A stretch of 64,000 nucleotides of DNA from Rhineura floridana (GCF_030035675.1 NC_084480.1:252089981-252153980), one strand, 5' to 3'; shown: positions 42,801 through 55,235, counted from the stretch's first letter. Notes: generated by a model not told the origin, from the letters alone. Made by a program: numbers and translations.

Positions 42801-43555
42801 GCAATGTTCATATATTCCATGTTCCAAAATTCAGTTGTCTTTTGTGACCACTAAGTGGTGACCCCACTGGACGCGGTAATCCAGTCAGGGAGAGAGATGA
42901 GGCAGACTATGTTTAGGGCACTTTTTCTAGCCCCCTCTCCATACGGGGTGAGCAGAGTGGATCCTGAATAGGACTGCTCAGTCGTGGATATAGCTGCCGA
43001 ACTACTCAACTGCCTTGGTCCTTGAGCCAGGATGACTGAGTCTGTATCCACCACCCATGTGCCGGTCCATGACTAGGGGCTTCCGGATTTCACAGTCCTG
43101 CCCCCGTCACCATTTGCTGATCATCATGGGACTTTTGGTTTGGTTTGCTTGGAATACTCCTGTGCGTGAATTTGTTTTATGTGGGGAGATCAGTGCACAA
43201 TGATCAACACACAATCTTGACAGAAAAAGGCTTTGATCCAATGGCATGGATACCATGACGACTGGGAGTCTTTTATATGCTGCAGCCTTCATCCGCCTTC
43301 ACAGCCGTTGTTACATACACATTGTTATCCTTTGCCTGTTCTGCCGTTGAGGACTTTCTTGGATCGTTCTTTGTCTGGTTCCTCTCCCTTGACCTTACCA
43401 CCATGGGTGACCCTGCTGGGAGTACATGACTCCTGATGGCATCGCTCACAGGGTTCATTGGAACATGCAAGCCCACTCACCACTACAAGGTGATGATCCA
43501 GCGAGGAGACTGAATATAACATTATGAATGACATCTTCAAGCTAAACAGCTGAAA
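39862..43555 (-). mobile_element. APE-type LINE with C-terminal C2H2 finger (Vingi/I-group-like)
   Basis: Reading from the right on the minus strand: leader/ORF1-like text (43.5-42.6 kb), endonuclease (MGDFNARVGHDFDLWPGTIG at 42394; LLDYIIIRARDRRDVLLTRA; CGTDHRL), then reverse transcriptase (NKGSGPDGIPAEVFKEG near 41.6 kb; SLYMAFIDLTKAFDTVNETA near 41.2 kb; LQYADDNIV near 40.85 kb; YACETWTIY). It ends in CPQCGRLCGSRIGLHSHL, a C2H2 zinc finger at about 39.92 kb. A 338-codon frame (41287-40271) is open and continues in the same frame after a single stop. At least two other breaks occur in the endonuclease and linker. The clade name is my best guess. Confidence 0.8.
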
Positions 43556-43559
43556 TGTG

Positions 43560-46500
43560 TATTCCCTTTGTGTCAATGAAGTGGAAATGGCAGTTATTAA
43601 CATTCATTGATTGATTCTTAACCTGTCTTCCCCTCATATCTTAAAAAACCCATCATACAGGCACAGCACAGCAGTAATTTATATAATCACAGTGTGTCTG
43701 TCAAATATGTCTGCTCAAAAGATGCTTCAAGTATTAGCACAAGTTCTGGTCTCTGTCTCTAAGTAGTATATTCATAATATCATTTAGGTGGGTATTTAAA
43801 TATACCTCAGAAACCATTATGGTGGTTTTTTTATATAAAAAAAACGGTGTGCAGTACTGTGCTAATAAAAATGTGAATATATGATAATTATTTTATGTTT
43901 TGTATATTTGAATTTTTTAAATTCAGTAATGTTTACAGCAAAATCATTGATTACACTGAATAATTTTTATTTTAAGAAAAAAAGTAAGCAAAAAGGCCTT
44001 TATATATATATATAATATGAGTATAACACAATTTTTATAATGAAAAAGTGTTATTGTAACTGATCTGTTAATTTCATATGCATATTATTTCTGCTTATGT
44101 CTTAATATGTAATGAACAGGTATATTTAAATAAAAGGTTCATTTCATTTTTATCCTATCTCTGCTTACGATTTATTAATTCACACACAATAACAAAGTAA
44201 TTTTTTTGTCCTTTTTGCCAAGCAAAAGTCAAGTCAGCAAGCTTTAGAAAGATTCCTTGGCATTTTTTCCTCTGTGCGTGTGTTGTTTTCTGTGCTGGCT
44301 TTTTGCCTCTGTGCATGAACTCCTCCTCAGCCTCAGGGATGTGTATTTGACGTTGATGTGTGTTTTGGTTGTGTGGCTGTGGGGAGATGAATGCTTATAG
44401 AATTATTTCTCTCAGAGTCACATCTGTGGGGGAACTTCACAGATCCACTCACGCATGATGACAGAGGATGGCGTAGGACTCAGCAGGGCAGGAGGATAAC
44501 TGACTCCACAGCCCATACCATATATGATGTATTTGCAAGTCATGCCATGAATGAAGTCTGCTGGTTGTTGTTGTCTTTACAATCATAAACAGTTTTACTC
44601 TAGTCCTCTGCAAGTCACTCACATGTTGTTTGCTTTATGCTTTCATTGGGTTTCACAGTGTTGAATACTAAGAAAGCATAATCATCATCATGGTTCAATT
44701 GTGTGTTTTGGTGGGAGGGGAAGGGAGTTGATCATCAATTATTCTATCCTCCCTGACAACATGTATTAATCATTAAACTACTTTCTAATTTAAGCAAACT
44801 TGAAAACTGCTCATGTAGCGCAACCCATATACAACACTATATCAACCAATTCAATTTGCCTTCTTCTTTCCAAAGCACACTGAAAACTCAACTGACACAT
44901 ATGTTATTATTATTATCATTACTACCACCACCACCACCACCATTTATATCTCACTTTTTCTCCAAAGAGCTCAGTGTGGCATACATGGTTTCCCCCCTCC
45001 TCATTTAATTTCCATAGCAACCCTGTGAGGTAGGTTAGTTGAGTGGACTAGTTAATCACTGGACGGTTACTGAATACAGCAATAAGAGGAAAAAACTTTT
45101 AAAAATATTTAAATATTTATAAATATTTTTAAAATACTGATGACAGTGCAAACGTGAGACACTCAAATCAATGAAATAGCTCACTGATTAGCTTCTCAGT
45201 TTTGTTCTTTTGTTTACTAGTCTGTTGCCTCACACAGGGAAAAACCAGTTAGGCCAGCCCAGCAATACACTGGACAGTGAAAAACTGACCCAGGAGAGGC
45301 GTGGGAAGAAGAAACAAACATAATTTTTTCAAATGGTCATCATTGCAGTGTATTGATGGTGGACCCAGCAATATAAAATTTTGTGTAGTTAACTTCAAAC
45401 AGGTTAAATCCCCCTTCCCCCCGAACTCAGCAGTAATTCAGTTTTCAACTTTCAAAATTTCATCATAAAGCTAAAAAAAATTCAACTGCACAAGCCTCGT
45501 TTAATTGCCAGGGGGGGAGGATTTAACTGACTGTCCTTGGACAGACAGTAAACCTGATGCAAGAGACCTACTTGATGGGAAATTACCTGCCTCATTTATA
45601 TTTGAATAAAAACACACAGATCTGTAGAAAGAATGAAAACATCAGTAGAAAGAAGGTTATTTATTTAATTTTGTTTGCAGTAGAATAGGTCAAAATAATA
45701 AAAACAAAAGATAATGGAAAATAAAGTATAATGAATCGTAACCAGGAGCCAGTTTGGTGGAATGACAACCGAACTGGCACCAACAAGCAAAATACGTCCC
45801 TACAAAAGTGGCACTCATGGGTACACATGCACCCACAGAGGCCTTCCCTTGTGCCTCTAGTGTCCCCTCCCTCACTGAAATTAAGTTTGAAAGAAGCATC
45901 CTATTGTACCCAATATAATAGGTTGTGTTGTGTGGTTGGTTGAGGTGTATGTGCGGTGCCCCCAAAAATGTATCTGGTTTGCAAATGTACCCTCGGGCTT
46001 ATCCAAACCTATTGAAGACATACATAGTTCATAGTACAGCACTGGATTTATATGCAAAGCACTGGATTTATGTATTCATTTGTTGCACTGAAAACATAGT
46101 GGTACATTTTTAGCAATCAACTATAAAAATAATAAATGTTGACATTATCCTTTCAAACATTATTAAGATTGCACCTCTCACTACCCATCACTTTAATATT
46201 ACACACTAAATGCTAGAAAAAGAGATTATTTTTCAAGTCACAGTAAAAGTACAAATAGCACAGATTATTTTCTTCAAAACACAGTCCTTATATACAGCTT
46301 TTTATGATGTTCATAATTCAGGTTTCGCAAGGCTCATCGCAACATTTGTATGAAGTTACTACGGAAAGATTGCCAAATAAAAGTCATCCAAAGGACGCTT
46401 TTACAACATATTTTTAACATGAGTAAGCAACCTTTCGCTACTAAGAACAGCTTAACAAAAACAGAAATCTTCATCATAAATGTTAATCAGTGATTCTGAA

Positions 46501-48780
46501 TAGCAGATTAAGAGCAAACATAGGACACAGACTTCATAGATGTTTCATCAGGTTGAGCACAGTAGATACTCAGAACAATGACACACACAAAAATGATCAA
46601 ACATTGACTCGTGAACAAGTTCTGTAGGCCAGCCTACGTGTTGCTACTTTTCTCAAATTTATATAGCAAACACGGTTTCATCCTGGAGTGCACCTAGTTT
46701 TTAAGAGCCATGGTTTGTGTGTGTCTGGTGATTTGGATATGTTTGGTGCCAGATTACCATAATTAGGAATGTTATGAGCAATCAGAAAGGGAACACCTGG
46801 GAAACTAGAAGAAATTGCACTGAACACCTCATTGGAAGAACAACCACCTTGGGATTTCAGCATCCCTAAGTGTCTTTATAGACATACTAACTTTTTTTGT
46901 GTGAGTGATGAGTATATCAGATTCTGGAACACATACAAACATTTTTTCATATTTCAGATACATGGCTGGAAGCACTCAATTAGCTATTTCTTATCATATA
47001 TAGCACCCTCAATTACTAGGTGCTGTACAATTATTTTAAAGACAATTCCTTGACCTCACTTTTGAAATTAAAACCAACCAACAATAGAAGGGTAAAGAAA
47101 TAGATGTGATGTGCTGGAAGAACCTGTTGTTCTTTGCTCATGCTAAATGAAAGTTGAATTAGTTAAGATCTATAGAAGGGGAGGAATCCTCCAGAATATC
47201 TTTCCCACATTCCTGTGTACTCTGGATCTAGTACGCGCATGTATCACTGTGCCCTTGCAGAGCAGAAGCAGGAAAAAGAACTGCTGGCTAATTTGGGGAG
47301 AGATGCAGCTAAAATGAAAGGGCCACAATGCAAAGAACAATCAGCTCCTTTCATGAACATTTGTGACAGAAGGGCCAAGAAACCATACCTGCACAACTTG
47401 CCATACATTAATGAATAATGCCTTTAAAAGGTTACAGTGATGTTATTTGTCTGTCTACCTTCCTGAAGATCCACAGAAACCCTAAGCTATAATATTACCA
47501 CCAGTGTGCTTCTGTGGAGATGCACCTGATTATCAGATGGCCTTTATTGCCAAGTTGTCTCTTATTACACAGCTTGACAGTCCCAAGTTCCCAACAGACT
47601 AAAGCAACAACAGTTGTTTACCAACATTCCAGTTATTCAGAAAATAACAGAGCAGGCACTGCCTTTTCAGGATGCCCTAACCTTTTTGCTCTTTTAATCT
47701 ATCTTGCAGTCTTAAGAGGACAGGTGAATCCTCAACACCAGCTGCAGTGTCAAAGACGTTTAGAGTTGGCACTTCAGCTGTTGTCATTTGTTTGTCAAAA
47801 CAGATGCCAGATGAAAGTGACTCATGCTATTTAAGGGAAAGTACCACCTTCCACAGTTTTGCATGACACAATCTATATAGCAAGTTACCCACCTCACAGA
47901 GGCAATGAAAGGAGACTGCAGGCATCCTGCCCATTTTGCTTGCAATCTGACCCTCTCAGAAGTTAGGCACTTTCACAATCAATAAAAGGATCTGTAACTG
48001 TATAAAATAATAACAGTACAGAATAAGCCAGTTGAGGCTGGTCCATTAGGGCAAGTGGGGCAGTGCTCCACCAACCTCAGTTTGTCCTGACCCAGCCCCC
48101 ACCTGTCTGCCTTCTCACTTACAACCAATCCAGGGGATGGTGGCACTACTTGTCAGCTTCCCCTTTCTCTGTCTCACTGTTGCCTTTATAGAACTCAGAA
48201 AGGAGGAATATGGGACAAAAATAGAAACAGTTGGCTCTGCCCATCATTGGCTTGGGCTCCACCTATTGTTTGGGCTTCCTACATTCCATCCCAGCCACCA
48301 GCCACCACTGGAAGAAACCAATAACAAAATCTAGTTCTTAGCCACACTTTCTTAAACACTATTATTCAGTTAGGACATTCTTGTACTTCTGTTGCCTGCA
48401 TTCATTTCTCAGTACCTGCAAGGTAGCCAAATCCTCATTCTCTACCAATAAATGTCTTCACCACTCTGAACTCACCACTCTAACACTGAACCTGAAACCC
48501 CAACAGGGTTGTATTTTATTTTTTACCAGCAGAACTCCTCGGTCTAAGTACAACGACATAACTGGCAGAGATTCAGCTGGATCCCCGTCAGAACATCTTC
48601 ATGCTAGCAATGGACCACCTGTTGAAAATTCAGCCCGGCCTGCAGCTGTTAAAAACACAGGTGCCCAAGCAGAAAACCGGAGAGCTGGAACCTGTCTGGA
48701 TGAAGGGAGGGATTCAAAATAAATAAATAAATAAATAAAGACGTAATCAGAAAGCTAAAGTCAGGTAGGCAGCAAACACC
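43560..48780. other. Intergenic or 5' intron sequence, no gene seen
   Basis: AT-rich. (TA)n lies near 44002-44018. (CCA)n with an antisense L2-like 3' end (TTTATATCTCACTTTTTCTC...CCCTGTGAGGTAGGTTAG) is at 44890-45045, and an (AAAT)n tail at 48720-48740. Short open frames at 47215-47418 and 48381-48722 have no recognised motif. Confidence 0.4.
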
Positions 48781-49690
48781 ACGACGACGGGGCGCACCTC
48801 TGAGAATAGCTTTGGTCAAAACTTAACTGCAGTCGGTTTCCCCTCCCACAGGGCTCTATAAGCGGCCAGATGTGGCAACTGGCACCTCCCACTCGCACCC
48901 CCATGTTCTCGGGCGGGCGCAAAACAGGTAGACTTTACCTTGGCTAGGGGCAGGAGCGCGGGAAAGTCGCTGCAGCGACGCTTCCTTGCATTCCCTGCCT
49001 CCGCGCCAGAAAAAACTCTCGCTTCGAGAGCCTCCGGTGGGTCACGAAACTGAAGCGGCGAAGGCGAACGCAATGCTCACGGGTCTGCTAGGCGAGGAAG
49101 CAGATTTGGGCGGGCTTGAAGCAGGTCTTGAGTGAGGGAAGCACCGCCGCCGCCAGTCCTTGCTGTAGCATCTTTCCTCCAGCGCGCGGTAAAGTACAAG
49201 GAGAGGCTTCCACTGAGGGAGGACAAAGTTGGTTAGCTCAGCGAGCAGAACTTTCCGCCTCTTCCTCGCCTCCCTCCGCTTCTCTCGATTGCAAAGAGGC
49301 CGGAGGAAGGACCACAACTAAAGGTGCCGCCGTAAGGGGGGCTCCCCGGCCTTATAGCGACGCGTGGGAACTCGAGGGAATTTCCTCTTTTTCCCTCCCC
49401 CTGGTGGCGACAGACCCTCCAGCGAGAGGGAGCTTCCCAGTCTTCCCGCCTGTTGAGAAACTGAAATCGATACGACGCAGTTCCCCTGAAGCGTCGCCTC
49501 TGATGGAGGGGGGGGGAGAGCTGCTCCGATTCCTCCCCTTCACAACGAAAAGTCTCGGCTTCATCTCGGAGCAGAAGCCGCGAGGGAACAAGTGCGCTAG
49601 AGATAAAGGTGTGCGCCTTGCGTGTCCTTGATTTGCTCGGGAATGAGGCGAGGCTACTACAGTGGCACCGAAGAGGGGAGCGAAAAGAAC
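48780..49690. promoter_or_regulatory. CpG island, probable promoter
   Basis: About 0.9 kb dense in CpG and GC boxes, unlike everything around it (for example GGGCGGGCGC near 48912, CACCGCCGCCGCC near 49142, GCGACGCGTGGGAA near 49357). A good minus-strand splice donor, CCAAG|GTAAAG, lies at 48939/48938. A 5' exon reading towards the opsin gene is possible. Plus-strand donors (for example AAAG|GTGTGC near 49608) also exist, so direction is not decided. Long frames on both strands here are expected from GC content. Confidence 0.6.
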
Positions 49691-49856
49691 CAGGAACCAC
49701 CATCTAAATTGAAAGCAAGTACAGTATAATTGTTCTTACTTTGTTGGATTCTTACAGTGTTGCAGCTAGGCGATTTTTACGTCCTGGGTTATTTGGGGTT
49801 ACTTTAGATTACTTTTATTACTGAAATTGTGAAGCACATAATTTACATTTCTTTCT

Positions 49857-49890
49857 CTCTCTCTCTCTCTCTCACTCACACACACACACA
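49857..49890. repeat. (CT)n(CA)n microsatellite
   Basis: Run of TCTCTC followed by CACACA, directly visible. Confidence 0.9.
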
Positions 49891-50383
49891 AACTCACACC
49901 GCCATTCCACACTTTACAATTGCCTCTAATAAATACCTCTAATTTTTATTGTTAAAGCTTTTACATTTCTGTCCCGCTGTTCCTCTAAGGAACATGTGTT
50001 ATTTCATTTTAATCTCACAACAATCCTTGTTGGGCTGAGCGATGGAGATCTACCCATGCCAACCCAGGGAGCTTCATGGGTTGTGGGCCCAGGCCTCCTG
50101 CTACTCTGCAGTGCACCACACTACGTCCTTTAGGATGAGTATGCTAGACTTGTCACAACTGAATCTTCAAATCGATTATTTATTCAGTCCTGATTTCGTG
50201 GGTATTATCCAGCTCATGAGAGTCTACTAAAATAGGATCAGAGAGAAACAAATAATAATAATAATAATTTAAACAGTTGCTTGCAGAAAATGGCTGTTCC
50301 CAAGGAACAAAATAGATGCACAAAAGGCGCTCTGCACATGCACAGGTTTTTTCCTTTTTCTTTACATGAGTGTAAAATCTGAA

Positions 50384-50623
50384 GCCTACAGCCTTAATGC
50401 CCTGAACACACCCAATCTCATCTGATCTCCGAAGCTAAGCAGGGTCAGTTAGTACTTGGATGGGAGACTGCCCGGGAATACTGGGTGCCATAGTCTTAGA
50501 GGAAGGCAATGGTAACACCGCCTCTGAACACCTCTTACCATGAAAACCGTATGAATATATCCAAAAAGATTCATAGGATTGCCATAAGTCGTAATCGACT
50601 TGAAGGCATATAACAACAAAAAC
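50384..50623 (+). mobile_element. 5S rRNA-derived SINE with BovB-type 3' tail
   Basis: 50384-50495 tracks 5S rRNA nearly end to end: CCTGAACACACCCAATCTCA, GATCTCCGAAGCTAAGCAGG (box A region), TACTTGGATGGGAGACTGCC (box C) and GGGAATACTGGGTGC. It is followed by GGCAATGGTAACACCGCC and CCATAAGTCGTAATCGACTT, ending CATATAACAACAAAAAC. The tail matches the 3' part of the BovB at 8921-12152 (CTCTTACCATGAAAACC; CGCCATAAGTCACAGTTGAC). Pol III would transcribe the head and BovB enzymes would recognise the tail. It is not a working 5S gene. Confidence 0.9.
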
Positions 50624-50629
50624 CTGAAG

Positions 50630-53040
50630 CATAGCTTCTGTGGTTCGCCTTGTCTCGTATGAAGCCTAGGCAACCGGGTCATCTCCACAAGGTTTAGGTA
50701 ACTGGCCCAGCAAACTGGGCAGAAATTGGGCATGGAGCAGAACCACATCATGGCTCAGACAGCATGTTTGGAGCAGCACAAACTTACAGTGGGCTAATGC
50801 AACAATAAAGCATTGGCTGATCTCTCTAGTAATTGCAAAGTTCTTATGACACCATCGCCCTCTAGAGAATGATGTTCAGCACCGCGTCTGAGGCACATGC
50901 AGCTAAACTAGCCATGGGTTACATGAGAGTGCAGCTCCTTCTAGGGCTTTCTGCTTTCCCTTCACCAGCAGCTGTGTTGTTGGAAACAATGGCTTGGATG
51001 GCTTTGACTATTTCATCAAGCTTACTATGCAAACCTCTCTGACTGTGAAGTGCTATCCCCTCCCCAAATAAAAGGTAACCACCGAACTTCAAAAACTGTG
51101 TTTAAAGACACCATTTTAAGATTTCCTAACAGTCATTTGCAGTTAGAGTCTCCTTCCCCCCTCCATTATTCCACTGGTCACATTCCAACAAACTGTTTAA
51201 TCTCTGCTTGCCCTTAAAATGAATTCAAAATAAAACTGAACATAGTCTCCTATTTCTTCTCCCTGCTCACATTAATTACAAGTAACAGAGCCTGCTACTT
51301 CTGTGAGGCTAAACTAAGGGCCACCAATTCCTGTTCACACATGATCAGTTCATGACAGAGATGAGATTTTAACCTAACACTTCATTTGAATAAAGCCCTG
51401 AATAAATAGTATGTTAACCACGTGATCATCTGTCCCCCAACTTCTTTTTGGTTAGAAATAAATAGCAGTCTAAGAAGCTGCTGATATTGATCAGAGCTGC
51501 AGAGAGTGACGAAGGAGAGTTAACTTTTCCTCTGTATCATTTATCTGCCAAAGCTCTCCCAACCTTAAAGCTGCTACAGAAGGGGGTGGAAGGATCAGCC
51601 CCCCTTTCCTGTCTTGTACTAATCTGAATTGGACACCCCCACAGCAAACTAAAAAGCAACAAGCCAGTCGTATGACAAACAAATTCAGGATCTGTGTCTT
51701 CTGGAAATGTATGAAACCCCACTGAAATTAACAGAATATTCCCAAGTAAGTGTGCACAGGACAGCAAACTAAAACTTTTGTTTTCTTCAAACAAAAAATC
51801 AACTACAAGCTCTTTAAAGAAGGGTACTTAGTCAGGTTCAAAATTTCAGAGAAAAACAAGGAAACACATTGACATGAAGTATATTTGCTGAATATTTTCC
51901 TCCTTCCTTTATGTATCAACACTTAAACACTCCTAGGCATTGATGTATCGATACCATTATTATTGATATTGTCATTATAGTGTCACTGGGTCCTTTTGCA
52001 CTGCTATTTATTTACCACAAATATTACTCTACCGCTCTATTTACATTTATAATTGTAGCTTTAAATGTGCATTTAATTACCAGAATTAAACACAGGTCAG
52101 GATGTAACACCATCGCCAAATATCTTAGAATCCAATAGTATGTAGGGCAGTCTTGTAATTTAGAAGCACTTGAGATAAAGCCAGGAATGTTTATAACTGT
52201 CTTCATCTTGTTTGTAAAACAAAGTGCACAGTATGCACAGTATTTGTTACATTGCTTGTATGCACTATGGAACCAGCTGGTTGTCCAAGACCACTAATAA
52301 CATGAGTGGAGTGAATGAGTGAGAGCGTTAATCAATTTCTCTTTCTAGGGCTTATAGCTGAAACTAGAGAGGGCTTGGAGGCGCTGAAGAGATGATAATA
52401 TGTGGTGTCTGGAATACCTCAGACTTAAAAAAAAATACAAATCTGAATGCAAGCCTCAGTTCCCAAGGGATATCCTGTAGCCAGTGCCCTTCATTAGGCA
52501 CCAAATTGGCATGGGAAAAAGGAGAGGCGATCTTGGGAGAAATGTACCAAGAGATTGACATCACAGAGTGAGATACCAAAGGACTCAATGAAGATATCAA
52601 AGGAACATCAAAACATCTGACTATAAAGACACCCCAACTTCACCAGAAGATTTGAGAAGTTTCTACCACAGCCAGGACTGAGACTCTTAGGATGTGCCTC
52701 CTCCCTTCTCCAAGTCTCTTCTTCCTCGCTACAGTAACTGGCTGGCTCCCAGTTACTTGTGTATGTGTGAATATGAAACATCAGGACTATTGAATGTATC
52801 TAATATTGCATTTTACCATTCTTGCAATGGGGTGAGTCACAAGAACACTTCTGGCTGTGTTAATTGTATATCTTTTAAAACTTTTATCTTGGTGTGGTCC
52901 CAAACTCCTTCTGCTAGTATCCCGTTACCCCCAGCTAGATCATCTGGGAGTTCTGGGTATATTGGTAAGACCTGATGCCCTGACACTATGTATCATTATG
53001 CACACTGGAACCTCTAGTTGCATATTAACACGTAGGTGTA
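50630..53040. other. Intergenic sequence, nothing recognised
   Basis: No coding motif. A short stretch near 51700-51760 (CCCAAGTAAGTGTGCACAGG) belongs to the dispersed squamate palindrome. Confidence 0.4.
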
Positions 53041-53042
53041 AA

Positions 53043-53335
53043 GCAGAGGTCCCCAGTCTTTTGGTGCCTCAGGTACCTTGGAACTCTAAGAAATTGTAAT
53101 GGATACACAAAATACCTAGTTACCTTAGAAAAACTGGTGATGCTTGAACAGATGATACATACACATCCAAAAAACAAACAGAACAAGGCAAAGCAAGCGG
53201 GCGACACTCCCCCCAAAAGCAGGCAACACACACAAACCCAAAACAAGCAAAGGAAAAAAAAGGTAATACACATAAAGCTAAAAACAAATCATCCAGGAAA
53301 ACACATCCACCTACCCAATTAAACCATTCAAACCC
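53043..53335. mobile_element. hAT-type MITE fragment
   Basis: Starts CAGAGGTCCCCAGTCTTTTG then GTGCCTCAGGTACCTTGGAA, the left end of a common reptile hAT MITE. The right end is not found; an L2 begins soon after. Confidence 0.5.
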
Positions 53336-53336
53336 T

Positions 53337-55207
53337 CTGGACACGGTGGAATCATCGGAGGCCCGCTGTAATCAGTTTGCCGATCACTTCCAGAATAAGA
53401 TCTCATGTATCCGCCAGGACCTAGACTCTCAAGTTATAGCAGTAGATCCTAGTGAGATGTCCGGAGCACATCTTGTCTTGTCCTGTTTTGTTGGATGAGC
53501 TTCAGTTGGTTCAACTCGAGGACGTGGACAAGGTGCTTGGACAGGTACGTGCAACCACTTCGGTACTGGATCCTTGCCCCTCCTGGCTGATAAAAACTAG
53601 CAGGAATGGAACAGGTAGCTGGGCCAAGGAAGTGATAAATGCCTCTTTACGAGAGGGAGTGGTCCCGGGCTGTCTGAAAGAGGCAGTGGTGAGACCACTC
53701 CTGAAAAAGCCTTCCTTGGACCCAGACAATTTTAACAGCTACAGGCCAGTGGCGAATGTTCCATTCCTGGGCAAGGTCTTGGAACGGGTGGTTGCTGGCC
53801 AGCTCCAGGCGCTATTGGATGAAACTGATTATCTAGATCCATTTCAATCGGGTTTTAGGCCCGGTTTTGGCACCGAGACAGCCTTGGTCGCCCTGTACGA
53901 TGACCTATGTTGGGAAAGAGACAGAGGGAGTGTAACTCTGTTGATTCTCCTTGATCTCTCAGTGGCTTTTGATACCATCGACCATGGTATCCTTCTGGAG
54001 AGGCTCGCAGAGTTGGGAGTTGGAGGTACTGCTTGGCAGTGGTTCCGCTCCTACTTGGCGGGTCATCTCCAGAAGGTAGTGCTTGGGGAACATTGCTCGA
54101 CACCGCGGGCTCTCCAATATGGGGTCCCGCAGGGGTCAGTTTTGTCCCCCCTGCTTTTTAATATCTACATGAAGCCGTTGGGAGAGGTCATCAGGAGTTT
54201 TGGAGTGCGTTGTCATCAGTATGCTGATGACACGCAGCTCTACTTCTCCTTTTCATCTTCTTCAGGTGAGGCTGTCGATTTGCTGAACCGTTGCCTGGCC
54301 GCGACAATGGACTGGATGAGAGTTAACAAACTGAAGCTCAATCCAGACAAGACTGAGATGCTGTTGGTGGACGGGTTCTCTGATCGGATGGTGGATATAT
54401 ACCCTGTCCTGGACGGGGTTACACTCCCCCTAAAGGACCGGGTTCGTAGTCTGGGAGTCTTTTTAGACTCTTCCCTCTCACTTGAGGCTCAAGTAGCCTC
54501 GGTGGTTAGGAATGCGTTTTACCAACTTCGGTTGGTAGCCCAGCTACGTCCCTATTTGAGTAAAGAGGACCTTACATCAGTGGTACATGCTCTGATAACC
54601 TCACGTTTGGATTACTGTAATGCGCTTTACGTAGGGCTACCTTTGAAGACAGTTCGGAAGCTACAACTAGTGCAAAATGCGGCGGCCAGATTGCTGACAA
54701 GGACCAAGCGGTCCGAGCATATAACACCTGTTCTGGCCAGCTTGCACTGGTTGCCAATATGTTTCCGGGCTAGATTCAAAGTGTTGGTATTAACCTATAA
54801 AGCCTTATACGGTGTGGGACCACGATACCTTGCGAAACGCCTCTTCCAATATGAACCGGCCCGTGCACTACATTCTGCTACGAAGGCCCTCCTCCGGGTT
54901 CCAACTCACAGGGAGGTCCGGAGGGTGATGACAAGATCTAGGGCCTTCTCAGTGGTAGCCCCCGAACTATGGAACAGTCTCCCCGAGGAAGTACGCCTGG
55001 CGCCGACTCTGCTCTCCTTCCGGCGCCAGGTCAAAACCTTCCTATTCTCTGAAGCATTTTAAGTTACACTGATTTACTTTTAAAAATGTTTATTGTGTTG
55101 GATTGTTGATTGTATTTTAGTATTATTTTGTTATTCATTGTATTTTTATGCTATTTTATGTTCACCGCCCAGAGAGCTATTGCTAGTCGGGCGGTATATA
55201 AATTTAA

Positions 55208-55235
<28 letters not shown>
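53337..55235 (+). mobile_element. L2 LINE, 5'-truncated, with open reverse transcriptase
   Basis: Contains the 536-codon frame below, then a 3' UTR ending in the L2 terminus CACCGCCCAGAGAGCTATTG, GGGCGGTATATAAATTTAAT and an (AAAT)n tail at 55203-55233. The upstream endonuclease domain is absent, so it is a 5'-truncated insertion. Its intact frame makes it one of the youngest LINE copies in the window. Confidence 0.88.
53452..55062 (+). CDS. L2 reverse transcriptase, open frame of 536 codons
   Basis: Domains in order: N-terminal linker (about 1-90), fingers and palm with YRPVANVPFLGKVLERVV, GFRPGFGTETAL, LLILLDLSVAFDTIDHGILL (catalytic Asp), GVPQGSVLSPLLFNIYMKPL and QYADDTQLY (catalytic DD pair). 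The C-terminal part has SRLDYCNALYVGLP, ARLLTRTKRSEHITPVLASL and FSVVAPELWNSLPEEVRLAP. All catalytic residues are present. The first ATG is simply the first in the truncated copy; the true start lay further 5'. Confidence 0.88.
   Translation: MRCPEHILSCPVLLDELQLVQLEDVDKVLGQVRATTSVLDPCPSWLIKTSRNGTGSWAKEVINASLREGVVPGCLKEAVVRPLLKKPSLDPDNFNSYRPVANVPFLGKVLERVVAGQLQALLDETDYLDPFQSGFRPGFGTETALVALYDDLCWERDRGSVTLLILLDLSVAFDTIDHGILLERLAELGVGGTAWQWFRSYLAGHLQKVVLGEHCSTPRALQYGVPQGSVLSPLLFNIYMKPLGEVIRSFGVRCHQYADDTQLYFSFSSSSGEAVDLLNRCLAATMDWMRVNKLKLNPDKTEMLLVDGFSDRMVDIYPVLDGVTLPLKDRVRSLGVFLDSSLSLEAQVASVVRNAFYQLRLVAQLRPYLSKEDLTSVVHALITSRLDYCNALYVGLPLKTVRKLQLVQNAAARLLTRTKRSEHITPVLASLHWLPICFRARFKVLVLTYKALYGVGPRYLAKRLFQYEPARALHSATKALLRVPTHREVRRVMTRSRAFSVVAPELWNSLPEEVRLAPTLLSFRRQVKTFLFSEAF

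Noticed and set aside
48520-48722. Apparent exon after TTTTTTACCAGCAG with an open frame
   Set aside because: The frame ends in an (AAAT)n tail like those of L2-type repeats, and no recognised protein motif is present.
49116-49703. Long frames on both strands in the CpG island
   Set aside because: Expected from high GC content; no recognisable domain on either strand.
50384-50495. A 5S rRNA gene
   Set aside because: Several changes from 5S and fusion to a BovB-type tail show it is the head of a SINE.
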